Shown here piece after piece: positions 1 to 6,774 of a stretch of DNA of 8,926 nucleotides. The stretch comes from Methylotetracoccus sp. (lineage in GTDB: Bacteria > Pseudomonadota > Gammaproteobacteria > Methylococcales > Methylococcaceae). Both the position numbers and the translations under genes were made by a program. Under the pieces are notes generated by a model, which had not been told where the DNA came from, searched no databases, and saw only the letters and a list, made by a program, of their open reading frames with translations. The DNA is taken from positions 1-8,926 of the forward strand of contig JALORT010000073.1 of assembly GCA_025458755.1 (NCBI GenBank), read 5' to 3'. Each line of letters starts with the position of its first letter. Within the stretch, counting starts at the first letter, position 1.

Positions 1-1
1 C

Positions 2-508
2 GAAAAATTCTATTTCACGCCGGGCGACCTGGGGTTTACCCCGATTGATACATCAGTCGGCAAACTGGGTATTCTGGTCTGTTGGGATCAATGGTATCCG
101 GAAGCCGCACGATTGATGACGCTTGCGGGCGCGGAGATACTTTTATATCCAACCGCGATCGGGTGGAACCCCGAAGACGCCGCCGAAGAAAAAGAAAGGC
201 AACGGGATGCGTGGATCACGATCCAGCGCAGTCATGCGGTCGCGAATGGAATCCCTGTCGCTGCATGCAATCGAATCGGTCTCGAACCCGACCCCAGTGG
301 TATGACATCGGGAATTCAGTTCTGGGGCAGCAGCTTTATCAGCGGACCGCAAGGGGAACTGCTAGCCACCGCCAACGACACCGAAACGCGCGTCATCATG
401 GCCGAACTCGACCGCGTTCGCAGCGAATCGGTGCGGCGTATCTGGCCCTTCTTGCGCGATCGCCGCATCGACGCGTATCAGGGGCTAACGCAAAGATTCC
501 TTGACTGA
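2..508 (+). CDS. aguB: N-carbamoylputrescine amidase, C-terminal part (5' end outside window)
   Basis: Nitrilase-superfamily amidase that hydrolyses N-carbamoylputrescine to putrescine, CO2 and ammonia in the agmatine route to polyamines; cytoplasmic. The frame is open from base 2 and gives 168 residues ending in a TGA; the family is about 290 residues, so roughly the last 60% is present. The fragment opens with EKFYFTPGD, typical of AguB. The nucleophilic Cys is residue 27 of the fragment (codon 80-82) in LVCWDQWYPE. The segment around residues 44-55 (ILLYPTAIGW), then the QRSHAVANGIPVAACNRIG region, also fit AguB rather than general nitrilases. The catalytic Glu and Lys lie upstream of the window. 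Its usual partner, agmatine deiminase (aguA), is not visible. The gene converges on the H-NS-like gene with 89 bases between stops. I see no lesion in the visible part. Confidence 0.93.
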   Translation, partial: EKFYFTPGDLGFTPIDTSVGKLGILVCWDQWYPEAARLMTLAGAEILLYPTAIGWNPEDAAEEKERQRDAWITIQRSHAVANGIPVAACNRIGLEPDPSGMTSGIQFWGSSFISGPQGELLATANDTETRVIMAELDRVRSESVRRIWPFLRDRRIDAYQGLTQRFLD

Positions 509-571
509 GCCCCGCCGTACCGTCGACGTTTTGTTTCGAGGTATCCGGAACGCGTTCTCGTCAACGGGGCT
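508..571. terminator. Possible shared terminator between convergent aguB and hns-like genes
   Basis: Bases 508-514 (AGCCCCG) and 565-571 (CGGGGCT) are a perfect 7-bp inverted repeat across the convergent intergenic gap. The 50-base loop is long, and only a weak T-rich stretch (TTCCTTTAC) follows on the plus strand, with none on the minus strand. The position fits a bidirectional stop signal but the structure is weak, so this is mainly inference from context. Confidence 0.25.
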
Positions 572-597
572 TCCTTTACAAGCGGCGACGCCAGCAG

Positions 598-921
598 TCA
601 AGATTTTATTTCAAATTCTTCCAGGCTATGGCCTTGGTTTAAGAGATTCTGCAGCCATTTCGGCCGCACGCCGCGTCCACTCCATTGTTCCGACAAGTTT
701 GCAGGATTCTGGAACTTGATCGGTACCTTCCGGCCTTTGCGCGAGGCGACGCCGCCACTCTCGATAATCTCTACCGTAACGCCAATCGAGGAGGCTAGCT
801 GTTTGATTTGTGCGATCACTTCCCGGCGTTTTCCGTGCTGTTTTTCCTTCAGCGCCCTACTGGCATCCTCGATCATCGCCTGAAGCTCCGTCTCGCTCAT
901 GTCTTCGAAATGATTTGCCAT
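598..921 (-). CDS. H-NS family nucleoid-associated DNA-binding protein
   Basis: Small DNA-binding protein (107 residues) of the H-NS/BpH3 type, which binds AT-rich DNA, bridges it and silences genes. Residues about 5-45 are charged and helical (EDMSETELQAMIEDASRAL), as expected for the oligomerisation coiled coil. A linker rich in R and K follows. Residues 68-90 form the C-terminal DNA-binding domain, with the family signature QNPANLSEQWSGRGVRPKWL; the motif usually reads WSGRGRRPRW, so Val replaces the middle Arg. The ATG at 921 is supported by a GGAGAA ribosome site at 932-927, six bases upstream. The length is normal and the protein looks intact. Its lower AT-binding-loop charge (Val for Arg) might soften binding, which is inference. 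It stands alone with its own promoter region. Confidence 0.9.
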   Translation of the reverse strand: MANHFEDMSETELQAMIEDASRALKEKQHGKRREVIAQIKQLASSIGVTVEIIESGGVASRKGRKVPIKFQNPANLSEQWSGRGVRPKWLQNLLNQGHSLEEFEIKS

Positions 922-1072
922 GAAACTTCTCCATCATTGTAGCTTGAGTGTTACAGAAGCCGAGTCTTGTGGTCCACGACATCACTACGTCTGCCCATTT
1001 CAGACCGGCAGCTAACCGCTGCAGCGCACTTTTTGGCCAGACCCTAGCCGCCGACTCGGCGCATTTCGTCAT

Positions 1073-1100
1073 ATTATATACGGCTTTGCGAATTCGCAAA
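1073..1100 (-). promoter_or_regulatory. Candidate promoter of the H-NS-like gene with overlapping palindromic operator
   Basis: Reading the minus strand, a TATAAT box lies at 1078-1073. Upstream, TTGCGA (1099-1094) matches the sigma-70 -35 box at four of six bases, though the 15-base spacer is short. The -35 region is inside TTTGCGAATTCGCAAA (1085-1100), a perfect 16-bp palindrome, as expected of an operator for a dimeric regulator. The leader to the ATG at 921 would be about 145 bases. The -10 box and palindrome are directly visible; the regulatory role is inferred. Confidence 0.45.
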
Positions 1101-1283
1101 CAAATGACGGATGTTCCGCGATCGATGACAAATAAAGACCACGCGGCAACCATCGACTTCCACGATGTAAATCGCCTGATCGCGTTATTACGGGAATTAT
1201 CGCGCAACACCCAATATCAGCACGGACCGGCGATGTAACATCGTTTGCGGGTCGCTGCGGTATTTCGAAGCAGCCGCAGAATA

Positions 1284-1300
1284 GACGCAGGGTATGCGTC
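1284..1300. repeat. Short hairpin near the end of the transporter operon
   Basis: GACGCA (1284-1289) and TGCGTC (1295-1300) are perfectly complementary around the 5-base loop GGGTA. On the plus strand it is followed by GCACTTACTTTTG, which is T-rich but not a clean T-run. It could end a plus-strand transcript or help insulate the H-NS promoter. No clear plus-strand gene precedes it. Confidence 0.3.
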
Positions 1301-1318
1301 GCACTTACTTTTGAATAA

Positions 1319-1345
1319 GCGACCCCGCCCACCGAGCGGGGCCGC
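1319..1345 (-). terminator. Likely rho-independent terminator of the minus-strand transporter operon
   Basis: On the minus strand, GCGGCCCCGC (1345-1336) pairs with GCGGGGTCGC (1328-1319), with one C-A mismatch and a 7-base loop, followed by TTATTC. This is a strong G+C stem with a modest T-tract. It lies just past the stop of the remnant frame at 1358 and about 170 bases past the ATPase stop, before the H-NS promoter. Confidence 0.5.
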
Positions 1346-1357
1346 TAATGACGAGAA

Positions 1358-1522
1358 TCAGACACGCCGGCCGCCGGCCAAAAAATTCCAGAGCGCGACA
1401 AGAAACGGCGGCGGGGTCTGATAATCCAAACAGTGGCCGTTGATCACCTGGCCCGGGGTTTTCGTGTTTGGCGCAATCCCGCGTACGTATCGGCCGGAGC
1501 GACCGTAGGGATCAAGCGGCGC
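1358..1522 (-). pseudogene. Unidentified protein-like tail downstream of the ATPase, probable gene remnant
   Basis: Between a TAA at 1523-1525 and a TGA at 1358-1360 the minus strand is open for 54 codons in a frame different from the ATPase. Its translation looks like the end of a real protein: it begins APLDPYGRSGRYVRGIAP, continues with a VINGHCLDYQTPPP core, and ends in an aromatic/hydrophobic helix-like segment (FLVALWNFLAGG). There is no ATG; the only candidate start is a GTG at the V of VINGH, with no ribosome site. I do not recognise the family. The frame overlaps the last bases of the ATPase gene. Most likely it is the 3' end of a lost gene, or a piece fused or frameshifted from the gene upstream. 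A chance open frame is possible, given the GC content. Confidence 0.35.
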
Positions 1523-2402
1523 TTACCGGGCGAGGAACTTGGAACCCCCCGTCAGTGAGGGAACAAACGGCCGGCACATCGGCGTCGGTACGCACCACGC
1601 CCCGATCCTCCACGGAGGGCATTGCTGGCCTCCGACGCCAGGGTATCACGCCGCAAACGCCATCTACCTGCCACAGCCGCACCTCCACACCGTAGGTGTC
1701 GGCCAGGACCCGCTCCGTCAGAACCACGTCCGGTCTCCCCTCCGCCACCACACATCCGCGATGCAGCAGGACGAGGCGATCACAGAAGCGAGCCGCCAGG
1801 ATGAGATCATGCACAACGACCAGAATTCCGACACCACGCAACGCAAGATGTCGAAGCAAAGTCATCACATCAAGCTGATGGCCGGGATCCAGAGCCGCAA
1901 TCGGCTCATCTGCCAGCAAGACTGCCGGCTCTGTGCTCAGTGCCCGCGCCAGCATCACGCGCGAGCGTTCACCCGCCGAGAGGGTATCGATGCGTCGGGA
2001 TCGTAGATGGCCCAGATCCGTTTCTGCGAGAGCTTTTTCGACGGCAATCCGATCTACCTCACCGGTCCGCCGCAAACTCCCGGCGTGAGGCAGTCGCCCC
2101 AACATCACGACGTGTTCCACGGTCAGCGGCCAGTGGCACAAGGCGCCTTGAGCCAAATAAGCGAGTTCGCGCGTGTTCGCACCGCGGAAGCCGGATGACG
2201 ACACGTCGACCCCGCGAAAAGCAACCGTACCGCGGGCAGCCCGCGTCAGGCCCGCCAACACCCGCACCAACGTCGTCTTGCCAGCACCGTTCGGCCCGAC
2301 CAGCCCCACGACCTCGCCACTCCCCACACCGACAGAAACGTCGCGGAGTAACTCGCGCCGACCGATCCGCACCGAAACTCGGTCAGCCGCCAGAATCGTC
2401 AT
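1512..2402 (-). CDS. BtuD/FecE-type ABC transporter ATP-binding protein
   Basis: ATPase subunit that powers import through the neighbouring FecCD-type permease at the inner membrane. With the ATG at 2402 it has 296 residues. Walker A GPNGAGKT is at 36-43, the Q-loop Gln at 85, the signature LSAGE at 141-145 (Ala in place of the usual second Gly), Walker B VLLADE at 161-166 and the switch His at 199 (VVVHDL). The ABC core ends near residue 255, where family members normally stop. About 40 further residues, rich in V, D, R and P, have no family counterpart that I know. The start is chosen because its ATG overlaps the permease TGA (2399-2402, ATGA), a sign of coupled translation, with AGGG about seven bases upstream; longer upstream readings run through permease code. 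Substrate by association: cobalamin, haem or Fe-siderophore. Confidence 0.9.
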   Translation of the reverse strand: MTILAADRVSVRIGRRELLRDVSVGVGSGEVVGLVGPNGAGKTTLVRVLAGLTRAARGTVAFRGVDVSSSGFRGANTRELAYLAQGALCHWPLTVEHVVMLGRLPHAGSLRRTGEVDRIAVEKALAETDLGHLRSRRIDTLSAGERSRVMLARALSTEPAVLLADEPIAALDPGHQLDVMTLLRHLALRGVGILVVVHDLILAARFCDRLVLLHRGCVVAEGRPDVVLTERVLADTYGVEVRLWQVDGVCGVIPWRRRPAMPSVEDRGVVRTDADVPAVCSLTDGGFQVPRPVSAA

Positions 2403-3376
2403 GGGTCGCCCTGGACGCGCCGAATAATCAGCGCCAGAAGAAACGGTGCGCCGAGTAACGACGTCACAACCCCGAGCTTCAACTCTGAACCCGCCGGGAA
2501 CGTTCGCGCCAGGATGTCGGCGAACAGCACCAGCATCGCGCCACACCAAGTGCTGGCCCCCAAGGTCCGACTGGGAACATGACCCACCCATGGACGCACC
2601 AAATGCGGAGCCATCAGACCGACGAACGCGACCATGCCCGTTACCGCAGTCGCCGCACCCACGCCCAGCGCTGTTCCAGCGATCAGTAACCTAAGCAGAC
2701 GCCGCGGATTCACACCGAGACTGCAGGCGACCTCCGCACCCAAGCTCAACCCGTCGAGCGAGCTGCCGGTCTGGAGCAACAGTATCCCGCCGAGCACGAT
2801 GAACGGCGCGGCGAGATAAACGTGCACCAGACTCCGGTCGGACAGCGACCCCATCAACCAGAAGGTGATTTCGAGTGCCGCTTGCGGATCCCTGGAGAGG
2901 CTCAACATGAGAGCAGTGAGGGAAGCAGCCAGCGCATTGAGAGCAACGCCGGCAAGAATGAGTGTCGTCTCGTCCGTCCCGCGCCCCGCCAACAACACCA
3001 GGAATAGCGCGGCCAAGGCGCCGCCGAGAATTCCTGCTACCGGCAAGGCCAGTAGGGAGACTTCGGAAAAACCCGAGTAGAGTGCGATCACGGCCGCCAG
3101 TGCCGCGCCCCCGGACACCCCGGTCACGCCCGGTTCGGCCAGCGGGTTACGCAAGAACCCTTGCAGCGCGGCGCCGGCGAGCCCGAGGATGCCGCCCACC
3201 AGTAGGCCCAGCAGCGCGCGAGGCAGCCTGATCTCGGTCATGATCAAGCCGGCCGATCCTGCATCGCGAGCGAAGAGCGCGATGAGCGCCTCCACACCAG
3301 TCAGTCGCGTCGAACCGAGCATCAGCGACATCGCAAAGACGAGTGCCAGGGCACTGACCAGGAACGCGGTACGCAT
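2399..3376 (-). CDS. FecCD/BtuC-type ABC transporter permease
   Basis: Inner-membrane channel subunit, working as a dimer, of an importer for cobalamin, haem or iron chelates. The 325 residues match the family length (about 320-350) and are hydrophobic throughout, fitting the usual ten membrane helices. Diagnostic segments are RLPRALLGLLVGGILGLAGA at 50-69, followed by ALQGFLRNPLAEPGVTGVSGG at 70-90, and GMVAFVGLMAPHLVR at 247-261, which forms the ATPase-coupling region. The C-terminal LLGAPFLLALIIRR is also typical. The ATG at 3376 is eight bases after the binding-protein stop (3385). No strong ribosome site precedes it, so translation probably continues from the gene upstream. The gene overlaps the ATPase start by four bases. 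It appears intact. The FecCD family cannot be split by substrate from sequence alone. Confidence 0.93.
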   Translation of the reverse strand: MRTAFLVSALALVFAMSLMLGSTRLTGVEALIALFARDAGSAGLIMTEIRLPRALLGLLVGGILGLAGAALQGFLRNPLAEPGVTGVSGGAALAAVIALYSGFSEVSLLALPVAGILGGALAALFLVLLAGRGTDETTLILAGVALNALAASLTALMLSLSRDPQAALEITFWLMGSLSDRSLVHVYLAAPFIVLGGILLLQTGSSLDGLSLGAEVACSLGVNPRRLLRLLIAGTALGVGAATAVTGMVAFVGLMAPHLVRPWVGHVPSRTLGASTWCGAMLVLFADILARTFPAGSELKLGVVTSLLGAPFLLALIIRRVQGDP

Positions 3377-3384
3377 CCCGCGAA

Positions 3385-4236
3385 CTAAGGTGCCCGGCCG
3401 TCAGCGAGTTCCCGCGCGACCTGGGCCGTTTGCGGGGTTCCGCAGGCAAGCCGCGGCAGCGCGGCGGTCAGCCGGCGCGCGCCCAACCGCGAACCCAGAA
3501 GCGCGGGATGTTCCAGGACAGACTTACCCAAGGTGTGCGCATCCCTTCGGTAGTACTGAAAAAACAGATAATCCGGACGTAACATCACAAGCGATTCCAG
3601 AGGTAGAGGCGCGAAGCCGTTAATGCCGAGGCCGACGGCTCCGTTTTCAAGACCCGAAGCCTGCAGGACCGCATCGAACAGCGTTCCGGCCCCGTAGGTG
3701 TACCCGCCGGCCAGATACGCGATCGCCGCTGTATTCGGCGATGCGGCGGAGAGCGTCTGCAGCGCGACCAGTGTCTGTTCCATGTTTTCCAACACCGCTG
3801 CAGCTCTCTGCGATTGACCGAGCGCATCGCCAACCTGTCGTACCTGTGCGCGAATCATGTCGAAGTCCTCGGCGGGCCGCACCCACATAACACGGCGCCC
3901 GAGTCGCTCGAGCAACTTTCCGGCCTGGTAGGACCCCCAGGGGCCGGCCAAAATCAGATCCGGCTCTTGCAGCAAAACCTCCTCGACGGTGCCCCGGTTT
4001 TGCGGCACGCTGGCGGCGGACGCGGCCAGATCAGACAAATCCGGATCCCGCGACAGCGAGGACAGCGAGGCGATCTGTCGCCGGTCGGCCAGCACGAGTA
4101 CCAACTGATCCGTACATAGGCTCAACGACACCACGCGCTCCGGTTGCCCCGAAGAAGCCGACGCCGTATGTGACGCCAGCAGGACCAGGCAGCGCAACAC
4201 ACGGCCGATGCCACTGAGTGGATCGATTCGCGTCAC
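3385..4236 (-). CDS. BtuF-like periplasmic substrate-binding protein of the ABC importer
   Basis: Class III (BtuF/FhuD-like) binding protein that captures the ligand in the periplasm and delivers it to the permease. From the GTG at 4236 it has 283 residues. Residues 1-27 look like a signal peptide: Arg residues, then VLRCLVLLA, then a SHTASA cleavage site. The mature part starts with RVVSLSLCTDQL (34-45), typical of this family, and has TVEEVLLQEPDLILAG (83-98) and a YTYGAGTLFDAVLQASGLEN region (179-198) with PLESLVMLRPDYL (212-224). An alternative start, the ATG at 4326, overlaps the regulator stop as ATGA and has GAGG just upstream. It would add 30 highly charged residues before the signal peptide, which is unusual, so GTG is preferred, although its ribosome site is weak. 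It is followed by the permease after eight bases. Ligand not determinable: cobalamin, haem and Fe-siderophore all fit. Confidence 0.83.
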   Translation of the reverse strand: MTRIDPLSGIGRVLRCLVLLASHTASASSGQPERVVSLSLCTDQLVLVLADRRQIASLSSLSRDPDLSDLAASAASVPQNRGTVEEVLLQEPDLILAGPWGSYQAGKLLERLGRRVMWVRPAEDFDMIRAQVRQVGDALGQSQRAAAVLENMEQTLVALQTLSAASPNTAAIAYLAGGYTYGAGTLFDAVLQASGLENGAVGLGINGFAPLPLESLVMLRPDYLFFQYYRRDAHTLGKSVLEHPALLGSRLGARRLTAALPRLACGTPQTAQVARELADGRAP

Positions 4237-4322
4237 TGCACCACGGCAAAAACGTTCACCCTCGGCGCCCCGGCCTCGACGGCATGTCCCTCGATGTGGA
4301 AAAACCATAGAGGACCTTACGA

Positions 4323-5003
4323 TCATGCCGCCTCGAGCTTGTATCCATACCCGCGGACGGTGTGAATCAGCTTTCTGTCGTAACCCTCGTCGATCTTTCG
4401 CCGCAATTGGCGAACGTAGACGTCGACGATATTGGTCAGCGGGTCGCTGCTGTAACCCCAGACCTGCTCGAGAATCCGTGTCCTGCTCAGAACCCGACCC
4501 GGAGCCCGCAGGAAACATTCGAGCAGCGCGAATTCCTTGGGTGTCAGATCGATCAGAGCCTCTCCACGCCGCACCGTGTGCGTTTCCCGATTCAACACCA
4601 GATCGTCGATGCGCAGTTCGGCGGACTCCGGATTGATTTCTCCTCCTCTGCGGCGTAACAGGGCCTCGATCCGGGCCAGCAGTTCCTCGAAGGCGAACGG
4701 CTTGGTCATATAGTCATCGGCCCCGGAGCGCAGGCCGGCGACCTTGTCCGTCGTTGCATCCATCGCCGTCAACATCAGTACGGGCGTATCGACACGCCGC
4801 GCGCGCAGCCGCTCGCACACCTCCCGACCATTCAGGTCTGGCAGCCGCAAGTCCAAGATGATCACTCGGAAAGTCCCCGTCTGCGCAAATGCCAGGGCTT
4901 CGGTTCCGCTGCGGGCCACCTCCACTTGATAGCCCTCGGCCTTCAGGCCACGTCGCAGAAACTCGACGATGCGTTCGTCGTCTTCCACCAGCAAGATGTC
5001 CAC
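4323..5003 (-). CDS. OmpR-family response regulator
   Basis: DNA-binding response regulator (226 residues), presumably phosphorylated by the kinase encoded just upstream. The receiver domain (1-115) has acidic residues Asp8/Asp9 (LVEDD), phospho-acceptor Asp51 in ILDLRLPDLNG, Thr79 (MLTA) and Lys101 (TKPF). The winged-helix effector domain (about 128-226) has LTPKEFALLE, the recognition region IVDVYVRQLRRKID and the closing HTVRGYGYKLE hairpin, all typical of OmpR/PhoB. The start is GTG at 5003; upstream reading runs back into the kinase gene and adds no receiver sequence. GGAG lies about ten bases upstream. The kinase stop (5008) is four bases before the start. The gene overlaps a possible ATG of the binding-protein gene (4326), linking regulator and importer. 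It likely acts on this operon and perhaps an unlinked receptor gene; that is inference. Confidence 0.93.
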   Translation of the reverse strand: MDILLVEDDERIVEFLRRGLKAEGYQVEVARSGTEALAFAQTGTFRVIILDLRLPDLNGREVCERLRARRVDTPVLMLTAMDATTDKVAGLRSGADDYMTKPFAFEELLARIEALLRRRGGEINPESAELRIDDLVLNRETHTVRRGEALIDLTPKEFALLECFLRAPGRVLSRTRILEQVWGYSSDPLTNIVDVYVRQLRRKIDEGYDRKLIHTVRGYGYKLEAA

Positions 5004-5007
5004 GCTC

Positions 5008-6636
5008 TCAAGCTCCCGGTGCGATAATGCCGACAATGTCACCGGTCTCCGCCTCGATCGTCGGCAACGCCAGCGTGAAAGTGGTCCCGGGACCGTCGCT
5101 GTTGACCGACGCGGCGATGCGTCCGCCATGGGCATGCACTATTCCCTTGGCGACGGGCAAACCCAGCCCGGTACCGTCTTCCGTGGACCGGCGTGCCTTC
5201 GTACTGCGGTAGTAACGATCGAAGATGACTTCTAAGTCCTGAGCGGGTACGCCAATACCCTGGTCGCTGATACTCAGCAGCGCCTCCCGACCGTCGCCGC
5301 GCAATGCGATATCAATGGCTGTGCCAGGGTTCGAGTAGCGGCAGGAGTTATCCAGCAAAATGAACAAGACTTGCCGCAGTCGCTGTTTATCACCACGCAC
5401 CCGCAGCGGGCTGCCGGGTCCTGCAAACCGAACGCTGATCGATTTTTCGTGCGCCAATGATCGCATGTCTTCGACAGCATGGGCGACCAGATCGCTTAGC
5501 TCGATATCGTCCCAATCGAACTGCAAGCTTGCCGTCTCCGATCGCGCAAGGAAAAGCAGGTCATTGACCACCATGCCCAACTGCATCGACAGTTCCAGGA
5601 TTCGCCCCAAAGCCTCCTTGTACTCTTCGGCACTCTTTTCTTTGCCGCGCAGCGTGATCTCGGCCTCGCCGCGGATCACCGTGAGCGGCGTCCGCAGCTC
5701 GTGACTGATATCCGCAAAGAACTGACGCCGAGCATGATCTAAAGACTGCAGTTCGCGGTTGACGCGACCTAACTCGAGTGTTCTCTCCGCCACTTTTTGC
5801 TCCAGCACCGCACGTGCCTCTCTCAGTTTCTCCTGCTGCAGTTCCAGTCTTCGGGCCATTTGGTTGAAATGTTTGGCCAGATACCTGAACTCACCATGAC
5901 CGGAGACCGCAATCCGGTGCGTGAAGTTGCCCTCCGCAATCTCGTCCGTTCCCCGCATCAAGGCCTCAATCGGCCCCTTGATACTTCGGAACAACAAGAC
6001 ACCGGCCGTAATGCTGAACAGCGCTGCGATCGAGGCCGCCGCGACCGAGATCCACCGGAAAAGATCAAGCAATGAGCGCAACCTTTCCCGAGCAATGAGG
6101 GCGCGTTCATGTTCGGCATTGATCGCCGCATCGATCAGAGGCTCGAATTCGCGGTCAATGTTTTCTTCCAGTACCTTGGAAAGCAACAACAGCGCCGCCT
6201 CCCTTTTTCCGTCCTGTCGCAGTCGTTCCACCTCGTCGAAACGGGTCATCGCCGACTCCAGAATAGCCGTCAGGCGGTTGACGCGCTCGATCTCACTTCG
6301 CTGATCGTGCGGCGCTTCCCCGCGGCGTTCCGCCGCAACCGGCTGTGCCGCCGACGCACTCTTCAACCGCTTGATGGTTTCGCGCAGGCGTCGTCCGGAC
6401 GACTCGACGTCGGCTTGCGTCGCCTCGTTGTCGACCAGCAGCAGATCCATGCGCTGTTTGAAATGCCGGTAGGCGTCTTGTGCCAGCGACTCATAACGAT
6501 CGAATGCCTCGTACGCCATTTGACCGCTGTCCACATACCATTCGACTTCGCGCGATCCCGCGTAGAGCGCCAGCCCAAGAATGACGACAAAGCAGAACGA
6601 AACGGCTATGACCAGGGCAAGTCGTACGAGCAGCAT
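5008..6636 (-). CDS. Membrane sensor histidine kinase (HAMP-HisKA-HATPase)
   Basis: Sensor kinase of 542 residues, partner of the adjacent OmpR-type regulator. Membrane helix 1 spans about 3-26. A periplasmic domain follows (about 27-192); it is long, charged and helical, like the four-helix bundle sensors of chemoreceptors, with no recognised ligand pocket. Helix 2 (about 195-217) leads to a HAMP domain (218-268; GPIEALMRGTDEIAEGNF), a coiled coil (265-300) and HisKA with phospho-acceptor His312 in ADISHELRTPLTV. The ATPase domain has the N-box Asn430 (LLDNSCRYS), G1 DQGIGVP (458-464) and G2 GTGLGL (488-493). The ATG at 6636 is chosen because the first membrane helix begins there; upstream in-frame codons give no membrane segment, and the ribosome site (AGAG) is weak. 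All catalytic boxes are present. Kinase before regulator is the less common order for this class. It is the first gene of the presumed operon. Confidence 0.92.
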   Translation of the reverse strand: MLLVRLALVIAVSFCFVVILGLALYAGSREVEWYVDSGQMAYEAFDRYESLAQDAYRHFKQRMDLLLVDNEATQADVESSGRRLRETIKRLKSASAAQPVAAERRGEAPHDQRSEIERVNRLTAILESAMTRFDEVERLRQDGKREAALLLLSKVLEENIDREFEPLIDAAINAEHERALIARERLRSLLDLFRWISVAAASIAALFSITAGVLLFRSIKGPIEALMRGTDEIAEGNFTHRIAVSGHGEFRYLAKHFNQMARRLELQQEKLREARAVLEQKVAERTLELGRVNRELQSLDHARRQFFADISHELRTPLTVIRGEAEITLRGKEKSAEEYKEALGRILELSMQLGMVVNDLLFLARSETASLQFDWDDIELSDLVAHAVEDMRSLAHEKSISVRFAGPGSPLRVRGDKQRLRQVLFILLDNSCRYSNPGTAIDIALRGDGREALLSISDQGIGVPAQDLEVIFDRYYRSTKARRSTEDGTGLGLPVAKGIVHAHGGRIAASVNSDGPGTTFTLALPTIEAETGDIVGIIAPGA

Positions 6637-6716
6637 CAGTTTTAGCTCTGCAACATGTTGATATTCGCACCTGCCACATCCGCCAAATATGCCCTCCGCG
6701 TTGACGACGGCGAAAC

Positions 6717-6748
6717 GGCAGCCTGGCGGCCGATCCGGCCGGCCTGCC
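6717..6748. repeat. GC-rich hairpin in the leader of the kinase-importer operon
   Basis: Nested inverted repeats: outer GGCAG/CTGCC (6717-6721, 6744-6748) and inner CGGCCG/CGGCCG (6727-6732, 6736-6741) around a 3-base loop. It lies between the kinase start (6636) and the end of the rlpA remnant (6775). No T-run follows on either strand, so it is not a standard terminator. It could be a leader structure or an operator; GC content alone also favours such repeats. Confidence 0.3.
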
Positions 6749-6774
6749 GGGAGGCGCACTATGGCGAAACCAGG

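Larger units (their letters stand above)
922..1357. other. Intergenic region between transporter operon and H-NS-like gene
   Basis: This stretch holds the H-NS leader and promoter (up to 1100) and two hairpins (1284-1300 and 1319-1345). A plus-strand frame from the ATG at 1104 to 1238 would encode 44 residues, but it lacks a ribosome site and resembles nothing I know. I see no convincing gene. Confidence 0.5.

Noticed and set aside
948..1238. Plus-strand frame of 96 codons (or 44 codons from 1104)
   Set aside because: It runs across the H-NS promoter region on the opposite strand, has no ribosome site and no recognisable domain; only the last 44 codons look faintly helical.
1363..1377. GCCGG-CCG-CCGGC inverted repeat as a terminator
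   Set aside because: It lies within the coding-like tail at 1358-1522 and is followed by no T-run on the minus strand; GC-rich repeats of this size are expected by chance.
4237..4322. Possible cobalamin riboswitch before the binding-protein gene
   Set aside because: The gap is only 86 bases, far shorter than a cobalamin riboswitch, and I saw no B12-box-like sequence.
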